Of a DNA stretch of 6,756 nt, positions 1 to 6,554 are shown piece after piece. The stretch is taken from assembly GCA_002170915.1 (NCBI GenBank), contig NHHQ01000140.1, positions 1 through 6,756 on the forward strand, given 5' to 3'. Positions within the stretch are counted from its first letter, which is position 1, and each line of letters starts with the position of its first letter. This stretch comes from Rhodospirillaceae bacterium TMED167 (lineage in GTDB: Bacteria; Pseudomonadota; Alphaproteobacteria; Rhodospirillales_A; UBA2165). The notes under the pieces were generated by a model. It was not told the DNA's origin. It made no database searches and saw only the letters and a list, made by a program, of their open reading frames with translations. The translations under genes and the position numbers were made by a program.

Positions 1-354
1 CGGGATAAGTTTTTCACCATTATCGGGGCCGAGACGTCCGGACGGGGACAGGCCATTCCAGCGGATCTGGTCCGGGGCACCGATCTTGACTATTTGTCGG
101 ACAAACGGCTCGGCGATCTACTCCGGGCTGAACAAGCCGCAACAGCAGAGGTCCTTGCGGAAAATGGCTGCCCGGTCCGGACCCTGAGCATCCCCGGATT
201 GGAAGAACACACGCTTGGCGCGCTAATGATGCACTTCATGTTGGAAACCATTCTGGCGGCTGATCTTTTGGATGTATCTCCCTTTGGCCAGCCGGCGGTG
301 GAGCGTGGTAAAATCCTGGCGAGGACCTATTTGTCTGCGGGCATTAATATATGA
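1..354 (+). CDS. pgi: Glucose-6-phosphate isomerase, C-terminal part (5' end outside the window)
   Basis: This is the last 117 codons of phosphoglucose isomerase, which interconverts glucose 6-phosphate and fructose 6-phosphate in the cytoplasm (glycolysis and gluconeogenesis). The reading frame is open from base 1, so the gene begins upstream. The visible part starts at a sheet-turn segment ([17 protein letters not shown]) and contains the conserved helix [21 protein letters not shown]. After that comes [12 protein letters not shown], a variant of the family signature F-[DN]-Q-x-G-V-E-x2-K. Its lysine (visible codon 104, bases 310-312) corresponds to the active-site lysine known in this family. 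The Asp/Asn and Gly positions of the signature are Gly and Ala here. The stop codon overlaps the mutL start (ATGA, 351-354), so the two genes are probably cotranscribed and translationally coupled. The identification rests on the C-terminal motifs only, but these are distinctive. Confidence 0.92.
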   Translation, partial: RDKFFTIIGAETSGRGQAIPADLVRGTDLDYLSDKRLGDLLRAEQAATAEVLAENGCPVRTLSIPGLEEHTLGALMMHFMLETILAADLLDVSPFGQPAVERGKILARTYLSAGINI

Positions 355-2162
355 CCATCCGTCTTCTGCCGTCCACCACGGTCAACCGTATTGCGGCTGG
401 CGAGGTGGTTGAACGGCCCGCGTCCGCCATTAAAGAGTTGGTGGAAAACAGCATTGATGCGCATGCCCGCCGCGTGGACATCGTTCTCCGGGATGGCGGC
501 CGGACGTTTTTATCGGTGGCGGATGACGGTATTGGAATCACGCGGGAGGAGCTCTCTCTTGCGGTGGAACGCCATGCCACGTCCAAGCTGCCAAATGATA
601 ATCTTGAGACCATAGAGACCCTTGGGTTTCGGGGGGAGGCCTTGCCGTCTATTGGCTCGGTGAGCCGACTGACCCTCACCAGTCGTCAGAAACAGGCGGC
701 CGAGGCGTGGACCCTCCGGATCGAAGGCGGGGCTAAATATGAGCCAGAGCCTGCGGCCCATGTGACCGGGACGACTGTTGAGGTGCGGGATCTCTTTTAT
801 GCCACGCCGGCGCGCCTGAAATTTCTGAAAACGGCCAGAACGGAACTCAATCATGTTCTGGATACGGTCCGGCGGCTTGCCATGGCGCATCCTGAAATCG
901 CCTTTTCCTTGCGGGACGGGAAGCGTCAAGTGCTTAAATTATCGCACGCCCAGGGAGACATGATCGATGCCCGCCTGGACCGCCTGGACGCCATTATGGG
1001 CAATGATTTTGCCGCAAATGCCATCGCCATTGGAACAGATCGCGACGGACTTTGCCTGTCCGGGTTTGCCGGCCTGCCAACCCTCAATCGGGGGAACGCG
1101 TCCCACCAGTATCTTTTTGTGAATGGCCGGCCGGTCCGCGACAAGCTGCTCTATGGTGCCGTGCGGGGCGCGTATCGTGATTTCCTCGCCCATGACCGCC
1201 ATCCGCTCCTCGCCCTATTCCTGGACGTCCCGCCGGAGGTCGTCGATGTCAATGTGCATCCGGCAAAGACGGAAGTCCGCTTCCGGGACCCGGGCCTGGT
1301 CCGAGGTTTGATTGTCAGCGCCCTTAAACACGCATTGGCGGCGGCGGGACATCGGGCGTCGACCACCGTGACCGATGCCGCTCTGGGTGCTCTCCGGCCA
1401 GAAACCGGGGGGATGTCCTTTGCGGCGCACTGTGCCACAACGATCCCTCGGGGTGTGGCAGAAGCTGCGTTCTCATTTCAGGCGCCCGTTGCCCAGACGG
1501 CGGCCCTGAACCAGCTCGACACTGCTCCGACGGCGCGGGTCGAACCCGAGCCGGTGACGGTAGAGGGCGACCCGGCTGAGAGCTTCCCCTTAGGTGTCGC
1601 CCGGGCCCAAGTCCACGAAACTTATATTGTGGCGCAAACGGAAGACGGCATTGTCATCGTTGATCAGCATGCCGCCCATGAACGTCTCGTCTACGAGGAC
1701 ATGAAGGCCGCCATGGAAGAGGATGGTATCAAACGCCAAGGCCTGTTGATTCCTGAGGTCGTGGAGCTTGAAGAAACCGCGGCACATCGAATCTCTGGCC
1801 GGGCCGCTGAGCTCTCGGAGCTGGGTTTGATGGTCGAGGCGTTTGGGCCTGGCGCCATTGTTGTGCGGGAGACCCCGGCGCTACTCGGGGAGACCGATAT
1901 CCAGGGACTGATTAGGGATCTGGCAGACGATCTTGCAGAATATGACGAAGCCCTGGATCTCAAAAGTCGGCTTGCCGAGGTGGCATCCACAATGGCATGC
2001 CACGGCAGTATCCGTGCCGGCCGCCGACTGAACGGGACCGAAATGAACGCCTTATTGCGTCAGATGGAAGTGACACCGCATGCCGGCCAGTGCAATCATG
2101 GCCGTCCCACTTATGTCGCTCTTAAACTCGCCGATATTGAAAAGCTATTTGGCCGGCGCTAA
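351..2162 (+). CDS. mutL: DNA mismatch repair protein MutL (endonuclease type)
   Basis: A 603-residue MutL, normal length. It couples MutS mismatch recognition to strand removal. The N-terminal GHKL ATPase carries motif I ([11 protein letters not shown], residues 29-39; E32 and N33 are the expected catalytic and Mg2+ residues), motif II (DDGIGI, 58-63), RHATSKL (74-80) and GFRGEAL (92-98). A transducer domain follows, then a Pro/Ala-rich variable linker of roughly residues 335-410. The C-terminal dimerisation domain starts near FPLGVARAQ (412). It holds the endonuclease motif [12 protein letters not shown] (438-449, fitting DQHAx2Ex4E), ACHGSIR (549-555) and CNHGRPT (581-587), which are metal-site motifs of nicking MutLs. 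QGLLIP (463-468) fits the beta-clamp-binding hexapeptide known from Bacillus MutL. The organism therefore probably lacks MutH. The ATG overlaps the pgi stop by 4 bases, and no strong ribosome-binding site precedes it, consistent with coupling. Confidence 0.97.
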   Translation: MTIRLLPSTTVNRIAAGEVVERPASAIKELVENSIDAHARRVDIVLRDGGRTFLSVADDGIGITREELSLAVERHATSKLPNDNLETIETLGFRGEALPSIGSVSRLTLTSRQKQAAEAWTLRIEGGAKYEPEPAAHVTGTTVEVRDLFYATPARLKFLKTARTELNHVLDTVRRLAMAHPEIAFSLRDGKRQVLKLSHAQGDMIDARLDRLDAIMGNDFAANAIAIGTDRDGLCLSGFAGLPTLNRGNASHQYLFVNGRPVRDKLLYGAVRGAYRDFLAHDRHPLLALFLDVPPEVVDVNVHPAKTEVRFRDPGLVRGLIVSALKHALAAAGHRASTTVTDAALGALRPETGGMSFAAHCATTIPRGVAEAAFSFQAPVAQTAALNQLDTAPTARVEPEPVTVEGDPAESFPLGVARAQVHETYIVAQTEDGIVIVDQHAAHERLVYEDMKAAMEEDGIKRQGLLIPEVVELEETAAHRISGRAAELSELGLMVEAFGPGAIVVRETPALLGETDIQGLIRDLADDLAEYDEALDLKSRLAEVASTMACHGSIRAGRRLNGTEMNALLRQMEVTPHAGQCNHGRPTYVALKLADIEKLFGRR

Positions 2163-2176
2163 CGGCCCGCCTGTTT

Positions 2177-2220
2177 CCGGCGCGCGTGCCTGTCCCCGAC
2201 GACATGTCCCGTCGTGCCGG
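2177..2220. terminator. Weak stem-loop between convergent mutL and rsmD
   Basis: The 70-base gap between the two convergent stop codons contains CCGGCGCG (2177-2184), which pairs with CGTGCCGG (2213-2220) over 8 positions including one G-U pair. Inside the 28-base loop a second short stem, CGACG/CGTCG (2197-2201 and 2210-2214), is possible but not simultaneously extended. Neither strand has a T-run after the stem, so this is not a canonical intrinsic terminator. It may act as a bidirectional 3'-end structure, or be chance in GC-rich DNA. Confidence 0.25.
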
Positions 2221-2232
2221 TAATGATCCTTC

Positions 2233-2787
2233 TCAGGTTAGTAAAAAGCACATCCGCGCCGAGCCGTAGGTCCGCTGATCGGCAAGGATGTATGGCGCCG
2301 GTGCGCTAAAATTCTCGGTCTCACCGGTCTCGACAACGATGACGGCCTTCTCCGCCAACCACTCACCTTGCTGAAGTGAGGTGAGGGCGGTTGTTGCCAG
2401 GCCTTGGCCGTATGGCGGGTCAAGGAATGCCAGATGAGCGGGGGCAACGTCCTCCGACCGTGGTGGCAAATGGGCGGCGTCCAGTTTCAGGACGGTCCCC
2501 CGATCCGTGAGTGCGAGGGCGGTCAGGTTATCTTCTATACACCGTTTGGCGTCCCGCGCCCGGTCAATGAATGTACAGGCCGTCGCCCCCCGGGAGAGCG
2601 CTTCCAGACCGAGCGCACCTGATCCGGCGAACAGATCCATGACACGAGCGTCTTCAAGCTCGACCCCCATTCCATGGCGTAAAATATTAAACAGAGATTC
2701 TCGGGCTCGGTCAGAGGTTGGCCGTGTGTCCCGGCCAGCGGGTGCGGACAGCTTACGGCCCTTGCAGTCACCGCCGACGATGCGCAC
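2233..2787 (-). CDS. rsmD: 16S rRNA (guanine(966)-N2)-methyltransferase RsmD
   Basis: A 184-residue SAM-dependent methyltransferase that modifies G966 (E. coli numbering) of 16S rRNA during 30S assembly. Length is typical for the family. The N-terminus VRIVGGDCKGRKL followed by TRPTSDRARESLFNIL (21-36) is diagnostic of RsmD. SAM motif I is DLFAGSGALGLEALSRGA (51-68), and the catalytic motif IV is DPPY (123-126). The frame is open to 2892, but I chose the GTG at 2787. The family begins with (M/V)RIVGG, and an AAGGA ribosome-binding site lies 8 bases before this GTG, whereas the longer N-terminus resembles no RsmD. The start lies 20 bases inside the upstream rluB gene, so translation is probably coupled. 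It is the last gene of the minus-strand operon and converges on mutL. Confidence 0.95.
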   Translation of the reverse strand: MRIVGGDCKGRKLSAPAGRDTRPTSDRARESLFNILRHGMGVELEDARVMDLFAGSGALGLEALSRGATACTFIDRARDAKRCIEDNLTALALTDRGTVLKLDAAHLPPRSEDVAPAHLAFLDPPYGQGLATTALTSLQQGEWLAEKAVIVVETGETENFSAPAPYILADQRTYGSARMCFLLT

Positions 2788-3550
2788 GAGACCGGTCCTT
2801 CGCGGGCTTGAGCCCCAGTTGCTCGCGGAGCGTCTTTTGTTTGATTTCCTCAATCTCACCTTTGGCCAAATGACCGAGCTGGAAGGGGCCATAAGAGACG
2901 CGGATAAGCCGTGAAACCGGCCAGCCCATATGTTCCATCACTGTCCGAACCTCGCGGTTCTTGCCTTCCGTCATAGATACCGAGAGCCAAGCATTAGCGC
3001 CTTGCTGACGCTCCAAGCTGGCTTTGATCGGCCCATATTTATTCCCGGCAATGGTCAAACCGTCTTCCAGAGGAGAGAGCGCGTCGGCTTGGATGCGGCC
3101 ATGAACACGCACCCGATAGCGCCGCCGCCAGCCCGTTGCCGGCAGCTCTAATTTTCGCGCAAGCTCGCCATCGTTGGTCAGCAGTAAGAGTCCTTCTGAA
3201 TTGAGGTCGAGTCGGCCAACAGAGATCAGCCGGGGGAGGGTGTCGGGCAACGACTGAAACACCGTCGGTCGGCCGTCAGTATCCTTGTGCGTGGTGAGAA
3301 GACCGGTGGGTTTATGGTAGCGCCACAGCCGGGATGGCTCCGCTTGTGGCAAGGGTTTGCCATCGACGGTTATATTGTTGGCGGCCGTTACGGTCACCGC
3401 CGGTGTTTTGAGAACCTCACCATCCATTGTGACGCGTCCGTCTGTGATCCAGCGTTCAGCTTCCCGACGGGAGCACAATCCTGCACGGGCCATGACTTTG
3501 GCGATGCGTTCCCCTTTCGGGTTGGGGGACTGACTAGTTTCGGGCGGCAT
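2768..3550 (-). CDS. rluB: 23S rRNA pseudouridine synthase, RluB/RsuA family
   Basis: A 260-residue pseudouridine synthase of the RsuA/RluB/E/F group, which isomerises a specific uridine in rRNA (U2605 of 23S rRNA for RluB in E. coli). The N-terminal S4 RNA-binding domain is GERIAKVMARAGLCSRREAE through MDGEVL (13-47). The catalytic domain includes the KPTGLLTT strand (80-87) and GRLDLNSEGLLLLTNDGEL (112-130), where D115 is the catalytic aspartate. EGKNREVRTVMEHMGWPVSRLIRVSYGPFQLG is typical of RluB, and the tail is basic (ending RSRAHRRR), probably binding RNA. The frame is open further upstream, but the ATG at 3550 gives a normal N-terminus and overlaps the upstream hydrolase gene by 17 bases. 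No good ribosome-binding site is visible, so coupled translation is likely. Assignment to RluB rather than RluE, RluF or RsuA is likely but not certain. Confidence 0.88.
   Translation of the reverse strand: MPPETSQSPNPKGERIAKVMARAGLCSRREAERWITDGRVTMDGEVLKTPAVTVTAANNITVDGKPLPQAEPSRLWRYHKPTGLLTTHKDTDGRPTVFQSLPDTLPRLISVGRLDLNSEGLLLLTNDGELARKLELPATGWRRRYRVRVHGRIQADALSPLEDGLTIAGNKYGPIKASLERQQGANAWLSVSMTEGKNREVRTVMEHMGWPVSRLIRVSYGPFQLGHLAKGEIEEIKQKTLREQLGLKPAKDRSRAHRRR
2796..2800 (-). promoter_or_regulatory. Ribosome-binding site deciding the rsmD GTG start
   Basis: On the minus strand the sequence reads AAGGA, then 8 bases, then GTG at 2787-2785. It lies within the rluB coding sequence. It supports the 184-residue start of rsmD over the longer open frame. 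Confidence 0.7.
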
Positions 3551-4259
3551 CGATAAAAGCCGAAAAAATACGCATATCGTTTGGATCCACTTCGAACTCC
3601 GGGTGCCATTGGACGCCCAGACAGAACCGCTGACGCGGCGCTTCAATGCCTTCGATGACCCCGTCAGGTGCTGTGGCGTTAACCGTGATGGAGCCGGAGA
3701 CCGCCGCCACAGCCTGATGGTGAGCGGAGTTCACCCGCATTTCTGTCACGCCGACAATGTCATGCAGGAGCGTGTTTTTTTCAATGACGATGGGGTGGCC
3801 CGGCTCATCCCGAGGGTTGGGTTGTTCATGGGCCAGCGCGTCGTTCACGTCATCGGGGATGTGCTGAATGAGGGTGCCGCCGAGGGCCACATTCAAAAGT
3901 TGCTCGCCGCCGCAGATGCCCAGGACCGGGATGTCTCTCTCCAGGGCCTTGCGGGTAATGCCAAGTTCGAATGCGGTCCGGTTTTCCTTTAGGATGACGG
4001 TGTCATGGGCGGTCCCCTCGCCATAGAGCGCGGGGGATACATCAAAGGCGCCGCCGGTTATGATGAGGCCGTCGACAAGCGCCGCATAATCGTCCACCAG
4101 GGCAGACTCATTGGGCAGAATGAGCGGCATTCCGCCTGCCTTTACGACCACGCCCGCATAATTTTCGCGCAGCGCATACCAGGGAAATTTTGAGTATCCC
4201 CCCGGATCTTCTGAATCCACGGTGATGGCGATAAGGGGTCTCTGTCCGGGAGCAGCCAT
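3534..4259 (-). CDS. Class I glutamine amidotransferase-like hydrolase (peptidase C26 / gamma-glutamyl-GABA hydrolase family)
   Basis: A 241-residue single-domain protein with the class I glutamine amidotransferase fold. The nucleophile is C116 in the elbow PVLGICGGEQLLNVALGG (111-128). H219 and E221 in GVQWHPEF (215-222) complete the catalytic triad. DGLIITGGAFDVSPALYG (63-80) is the loop typical of PuuD-like enzymes, which hydrolyse gamma-glutamyl bonds such as gamma-glutamyl-GABA in putrescine catabolism. No synthase domain is fused, consistent with a hydrolase. The substrate is not shown by sequence, and no putrescine genes are nearby, so the symbol puuD is not justified. The elbow reads CGGEQ rather than the C-R-G-x-Q common in PuuD. 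The ATG at 4259 is the only plausible start close to the domain. The open frame beyond it runs antisense through tadA and is not credible. It is the first gene of the rluB-rsmD operon and overlaps rluB by 17 bases. Confidence 0.9.
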   Translation of the reverse strand: MAAPGQRPLIAITVDSEDPGGYSKFPWYALRENYAGVVVKAGGMPLILPNESALVDDYAALVDGLIITGGAFDVSPALYGEGTAHDTVILKENRTAFELGITRKALERDIPVLGICGGEQLLNVALGGTLIQHIPDDVNDALAHEQPNPRDEPGHPIVIEKNTLLHDIVGVTEMRVNSAHHQAVAAVSGSITVNATAPDGVIEGIEAPRQRFCLGVQWHPEFEVDPNDMRIFSAFIDAARN

Positions 4260-4346
4260 GGCGGCACTGTAGAGCTCACCGAGTCCCGGTGCAACATGAA
4301 GGCGACTGCTTGACGGCTGGGCGGGCCACCTGCCACTGTCTTCGGC
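4260..4346. promoter_or_regulatory. Divergent intergenic region between the hydrolase operon and tadA
   Basis: These 87 bases must hold the start signals of both divergent transcripts unless promoters lie inside the genes. On the minus strand TTGCAC (4294-4289) is followed after 17 bases by TACAGT (4271-4266), a partial sigma-70-like match. Transcription from it would start almost at the hydrolase ATG, giving a leaderless or nearly leaderless message. On the plus strand TTGACG (4310-4315) is a fair -35 but has no convincing -10. Neither gene has a strong ribosome-binding site; a GGTGAG lies 15 bases before the hydrolase ATG. This is pattern matching only. Confidence 0.3.
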
Positions 4347-4805
4347 ATGTCCAAAGAGGCAAAAAGTTATATGCAGGCGGCGCTGGAACAGGCGGAGAAA
4401 GCCGCTGCCGCTGGCGAGGTTCCGGTGGGTGCCGTCCTTGTCGAGAGTTTTTCCGGTGAGATTATTGCCGCTGCGGGGAACCGGGTTGAAGAGCTTCACG
4501 ATCCGACCGCCCATGCAGAGATGCTTGTTCTCCGGGAGGGGGGACAGCGCCTCCGCGCACCCCGTTTGCCCGAATGTGATCTTTATGTCACCCTGGAACC
4601 CTGCGCCATGTGCGCTCAGGCTCTCTCTTTCGCGCGTCTCCGGCGGCTTTATTTTGGGGCGTTTGATCCCAAAGGCGGTGGCGTTGACCACGGCCCCAGG
4701 GTTTTCGCTCAGAACTCATGCCACCATGCGCCAGAGGTCTATGGGGGCCTTGAGGAAAAGGCCAGTGCGTCGCTGTTGCGGACGTTTTTCTCCCAGCGGC
4801 GATAA
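4347..4805 (+). CDS. tadA: tRNA adenosine(34) deaminase TadA
   Basis: A 152-residue zinc deaminase that converts the wobble adenosine A34 of tRNA-Arg(ACG) to inosine. The cytidine-deaminase-fold motifs are intact. GEVPVGAVLV (23-32) precedes HDPTAHAEMLVLREG (51-65), with zinc ligand H56 and proton-shuttle E58. Then comes LEPCAMCAQAL (83-93), with zinc ligands C86 and C89. The C-terminal FDPKGGGVDHG segment is usual for TadA. The ATG at 4347 has only a weak ribosome-binding site. An alternative ATG at 4371 (residue 9) follows AAGAGG by 11 bases and would still keep the fold, giving 144 residues. I kept the longer form because family members carry several residues before the first helix. The gene diverges from the hydrolase-rluB-rsmD operon. 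No terminator is evident after it. Confidence 0.95.
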   Translation: MSKEAKSYMQAALEQAEKAAAAGEVPVGAVLVESFSGEIIAAAGNRVEELHDPTAHAEMLVLREGGQRLRAPRLPECDLYVTLEPCAMCAQALSFARLRRLYFGAFDPKGGGVDHGPRVFAQNSCHHAPEVYGGLEEKASASLLRTFFSQRR

Positions 4806-4878
4806 ACTAATCGCCGGCGCCACGGCTATTCGCTCTCATTGAAAACGCTGCACCATACGGGGGACAGGTGTTACCAAC

Positions 4879-4907
4879 TTCAATCGGAGATTTGGCCGGC
4901 GCATAAT
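4879..4907 (+). promoter_or_regulatory. Candidate sigma-70-like promoter upstream of the aminotransferase pseudogene
   Basis: TTCAAT (4879-4884) and CATAAT (4902-4907) are separated by 17 bases. The -10 matches the consensus at five of six positions, the -35 at three. It would give a short leader of about 28 bases before the ATG at 4942, which is itself preceded by GAGGGG (4934-4939). An overlapping alternative is TTGGCC/TAAATT with 16 bases between. Because the first gene is dead, this promoter may now serve mainly the VOC gene. The rest of 4806-4941 shows no gene or repeat that I can recognise. Confidence 0.35.
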
Positions 4908-4941
4908 CACTGATAAATTTTTTGGTCTGGAGTGAGGGGTT

Positions 4942-5675
4942 ATGCTAAAAGTCACGTCAGAATTAGACCGCAAAAGCTGGACTTGGTACGAGGGCGACTG
5001 GCGGGAGAGGAGTCCGGCTGTGCTGGCGCCAACTTGTTCGGCCGGCGAGATTAAACGACTGGCCTAGGATGGCGTGACACATTGGACAGCGAGGTAGAGT
5101 TGTATATCTGTCCCATGTATTACGCAGAAGACGGCTTCATCACGCTCGGGTCGGAGAGCACCCAGCCTTTTCTCTCAATATATGAGGCCCCATTGCCCAA
5201 GTCCTCCGGGTTTAAAGCCTGTTGCTCGAGCTTTCGGCGGCCGGCGAAAGATCAGGCGCCGACGGAAGCCAAGGCGTCCTGTCTGTATCCAAATGTTGTG
5301 CGCTCAGTTTCCGAGGCCCGGCAGTAGGGATTCGACACCTACGTGGTGCTAGATCCGTTAGGTTATGTCGCGGAATTTTCCTACACCAAACTCTTTTATA
5401 CCAAGAATGATGTGATCCTTACACTTGTGCCCAACGGCACGTTTCTCAATGGCCCCACCCGTCAGGGGAATATTCAGCGGGTACGGGATGACGGTGCCGA
5501 TGTTCAGGAACGGGTGATGGAATATGATGACCTGTCGGAGGCAGATAAAATGTTTGGAATAGGCAATTAATCAAAGGTAATGCCCTGTGTCAGGCTGGAT
5601 GACCGGTCTTTGTAACCGGGGCCCCTGTACGCGCGGGCACGCGACCTGTATTTTAGATTTTCTGACCGCCATTAA
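4942..5675 (+). pseudogene. Decayed branched-chain amino acid aminotransferase-like gene (class IV PLP aminotransferase)
   Basis: The remains of a PLP-dependent class IV aminotransferase; the family transfers amino groups to branched-chain 2-oxo acids. A good ribosome-binding site (GAGGGG, 4934-4939) and ATG start MLKVTSELDRKSWTWYEGDW, matching the family N-terminus. This frame then jumps from SPAVL to APTCSAGEIKRLA, skipping the segment that normally contains GPxxHAxW and FDGARxFEG, an estimated 45 residues. An internal TAG (5065-5067) follows. Near 5080 the frame shifts by one base. The rest is in one frame: ELYICPMYYAEDGF, SFRRPAKDQAPTEAKASCLYPN (with the expected PLP lysine in EAKAS), VVLDPLGYVAEF and VPNGTFLNGPTRQ. 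It is broken by TAG (5325-5327), TAA (5568-5570) and TAA (5613-5615) and ends at TAA 5673-5675. The last parts read SKVMPCVRLDDRSL and PGPLYARARDLYF. With four internal stops, a frameshift and a deletion it cannot make the enzyme. The exact substrate of the ancestor is uncertain. Confidence 0.93.
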
Positions 5676-5679
5676 CGCT

Positions 5680-5685
5680 GGAGAG
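5680..5685 (+). promoter_or_regulatory. Ribosome-binding site deciding the VOC gene start
   Basis: GGAGAG lies 6 bases before the ATG at 5692, directly after the pseudogene's terminal TAA. The open frame extends back to an ATG at 5587, but those codons lie in the aminotransferase remnant in another frame and lack a comparable site. The 5692 start is therefore preferred. Confidence 0.75.
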
Positions 5686-5691
5686 CCTGAC

Positions 5692-6282
5692 ATGTCCGCC
5701 GACAAAAACAAAAAAGCGCCACCCTGGTCGTTCAGCCACGTGGGCCTTTATGTAAAAGACCTTGATCGCATGGCAGCGTTTTACCTGCAGGCTTTCAGCA
5801 TGGTGGAAACGGATGCCGGACCGGCGCGGGGTCACCATATCCGATTTCTGACCCGAGACGCGCGCGAACACCACCAAGTGGTTCTCGAGACTTCCCGCAC
5901 TACAGACGAGACCACCATCCAGCAATTGTCTTTCCGGTTTGACTGTTTGGACGACCTCCGCGCTATGAAAGCGAGGATCGAAAATCTGCCGGCGGATATC
6001 CTGAGTGAGGGCATGCTGCCATATGGGGTGAATCATGGGAATGCCTGGTCCCTCTACTGTCATGATCCGGAGGGCAACCGGATAGAAATGTTTTTGGACT
6101 CGCCTTTTTATGTGCGCCAGCCCTGTATCGATAAGCTGGACCTCTCCTTGACCGACGCGCAAATTCTCCAGGCCACAAAGGACGCTTTTGGCGATGATGT
6201 GGCGACCCAGTCCCGGCAGGATTGGTCGAATAAACTGGCTGACATATTGGCGGATGACCTGGTGGATCATCATGCAAAATAA
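5692..6282 (+). CDS. VOC-superfamily protein (glyoxalase / extradiol dioxygenase fold), function unknown
   Basis: A 196-residue vicinal-oxygen-chelate protein that appears intact. The first beta-alpha-beta module begins WSFSHVGLYVKDLDRMAAFY (12-31), and the second contains the ending HDPEGNRIEMFLDSPFY (124-140). H16, a histidine in REHHQVVLE (H60 or H61) and E132 are placed as the usual 2-His-1-Glu metal ligands. H115 in VNHGNAWSLY is a further conserved-looking polar residue. A C-terminal extension (137-196, including LDLSLTDAQIL) goes beyond the minimal fold and is seen in ring-cleavage-dioxygenase-like members. No signal peptide or membrane segment is visible, so it is probably cytoplasmic. 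Substrate and reaction cannot be read from the sequence. It starts 16 bases after the aminotransferase remnant, and the GNAT remnant starts at its 3' end, suggesting a former operon in which this gene survives. Codon use is like its neighbours. Confidence 0.9.
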   Translation: MSADKNKKAPPWSFSHVGLYVKDLDRMAAFYLQAFSMVETDAGPARGHHIRFLTRDAREHHQVVLETSRTTDETTIQQLSFRFDCLDDLRAMKARIENLPADILSEGMLPYGVNHGNAWSLYCHDPEGNRIEMFLDSPFYVRQPCIDKLDLSLTDAQILQATKDAFGDDVATQSRQDWSNKLADILADDLVDHHAK

Positions 6283-6289
6283 GGCCCTC

Positions 6290-6478
6290 ATGATCCGGGC
6301 CTGTACGGTGACCGATAAAATTTTTCTGATTGATACCTGGAAGTTGGTCACCTGGCCATTTCATTTTACGAAAAACACGGCTTTCGAGCGACCGGAACCG
6401 CCGAGACAGGCGGATCTCTCCGTTGTGCTGGCAGATGACAGCTGGTCTGCCCTTGCGCAGGTGAACAGGAAGTTTTGA
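6290..6478 (+). pseudogene. Remnant of a GNAT-family N-acetyltransferase
   Basis: Two frames together resemble the two ends of a GNAT acetyltransferase. An ATG at 6290 (an in-frame ATG at 6272 inside the VOC gene is also possible) starts MIRACTVTDKIFLID, similar to the usual GNAT opening MIRxATxxD. From 6334 another frame reads YLEVGHLAISFYEKHGFRATGTAE. This is the classic C-terminal GNAT pattern (LEV, then A-x-x-FYEKHGF) and runs to a TGA at 6436-6438. The acetyl-CoA-binding loop (Q/RxxGxG/A) and most of the roughly 150-residue domain are absent. A large internal deletion plus a frameshift is therefore inferred. The first frame stays open to TGA 6476-6478, ending LSVVLADDSWSALAQVNRKF, which may be the original tail or chance. 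The product would be non-functional as an acetyltransferase. Confidence 0.75.
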
Positions 6479-6554
6479 AGAGAGGCCTGCAACCCGGTCA
6501 TTCCCGTGATACACTGTCGGTTACGGGGCTTATATGCCACTAGGGAGGGAAAAA

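Noticed and set aside
2233..2892. Longer rsmD of 219 residues from the ATG at 2892
   Set aside because: The extra 35 residues are an out-of-frame reading of the rluB C-terminus and resemble no RsmD. The GTG at 2787 has a well-placed AAGGA.
3534..4691. A 385-codon minus-strand open frame that would extend the hydrolase through tadA
   Set aside because: The first 144 codons lie antisense to the conserved tadA sequence and show no family similarity. The domain begins at the ATG at 4259.
5231..5250. Near-perfect 20-base palindrome (CTTTCG ... CGAAAG, one mismatched pair)
   Set aside because: It lies within codons for the conserved aminotransferase segment SFRRPAKD, so it is most simply explained by the coding sequence. 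No T-run follows it and no second copy was seen in the window.
5082..5327. Independent small proteins at 5082-5327 and 5343-5570
   Set aside because: Both are consecutive pieces of the same aminotransferase frame separated by a single TAG. They have no start signals of their own.
5653..6351. Long minus-strand open frame (232 codons) antisense to the VOC gene, and a second at 5963-6514
   Set aside because: Both are mirror-frame shadows of the VOC coding sequence and the GNAT remnant. Their translations show no recognisable domain.
6272..6478. A small intact gene of 68 codons starting at the ATG overlapping the end of the VOC gene
   Set aside because: The middle of this frame (TWKLVTWPFHFTKNTAF) is an out-of-frame reading of the GNAT motif YLEVGHLAISFYEKHGF, so the open frame is better explained as decay than as a real small protein.
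6479..6554. Possible tRNA or small RNA in the 76-base gap before the cupin-like gene
   Set aside because: No cloverleaf, TTC-like T-loop motif or strong hairpin with a T-run could be found. It appears to be a plain leader with a ribosome-binding site.
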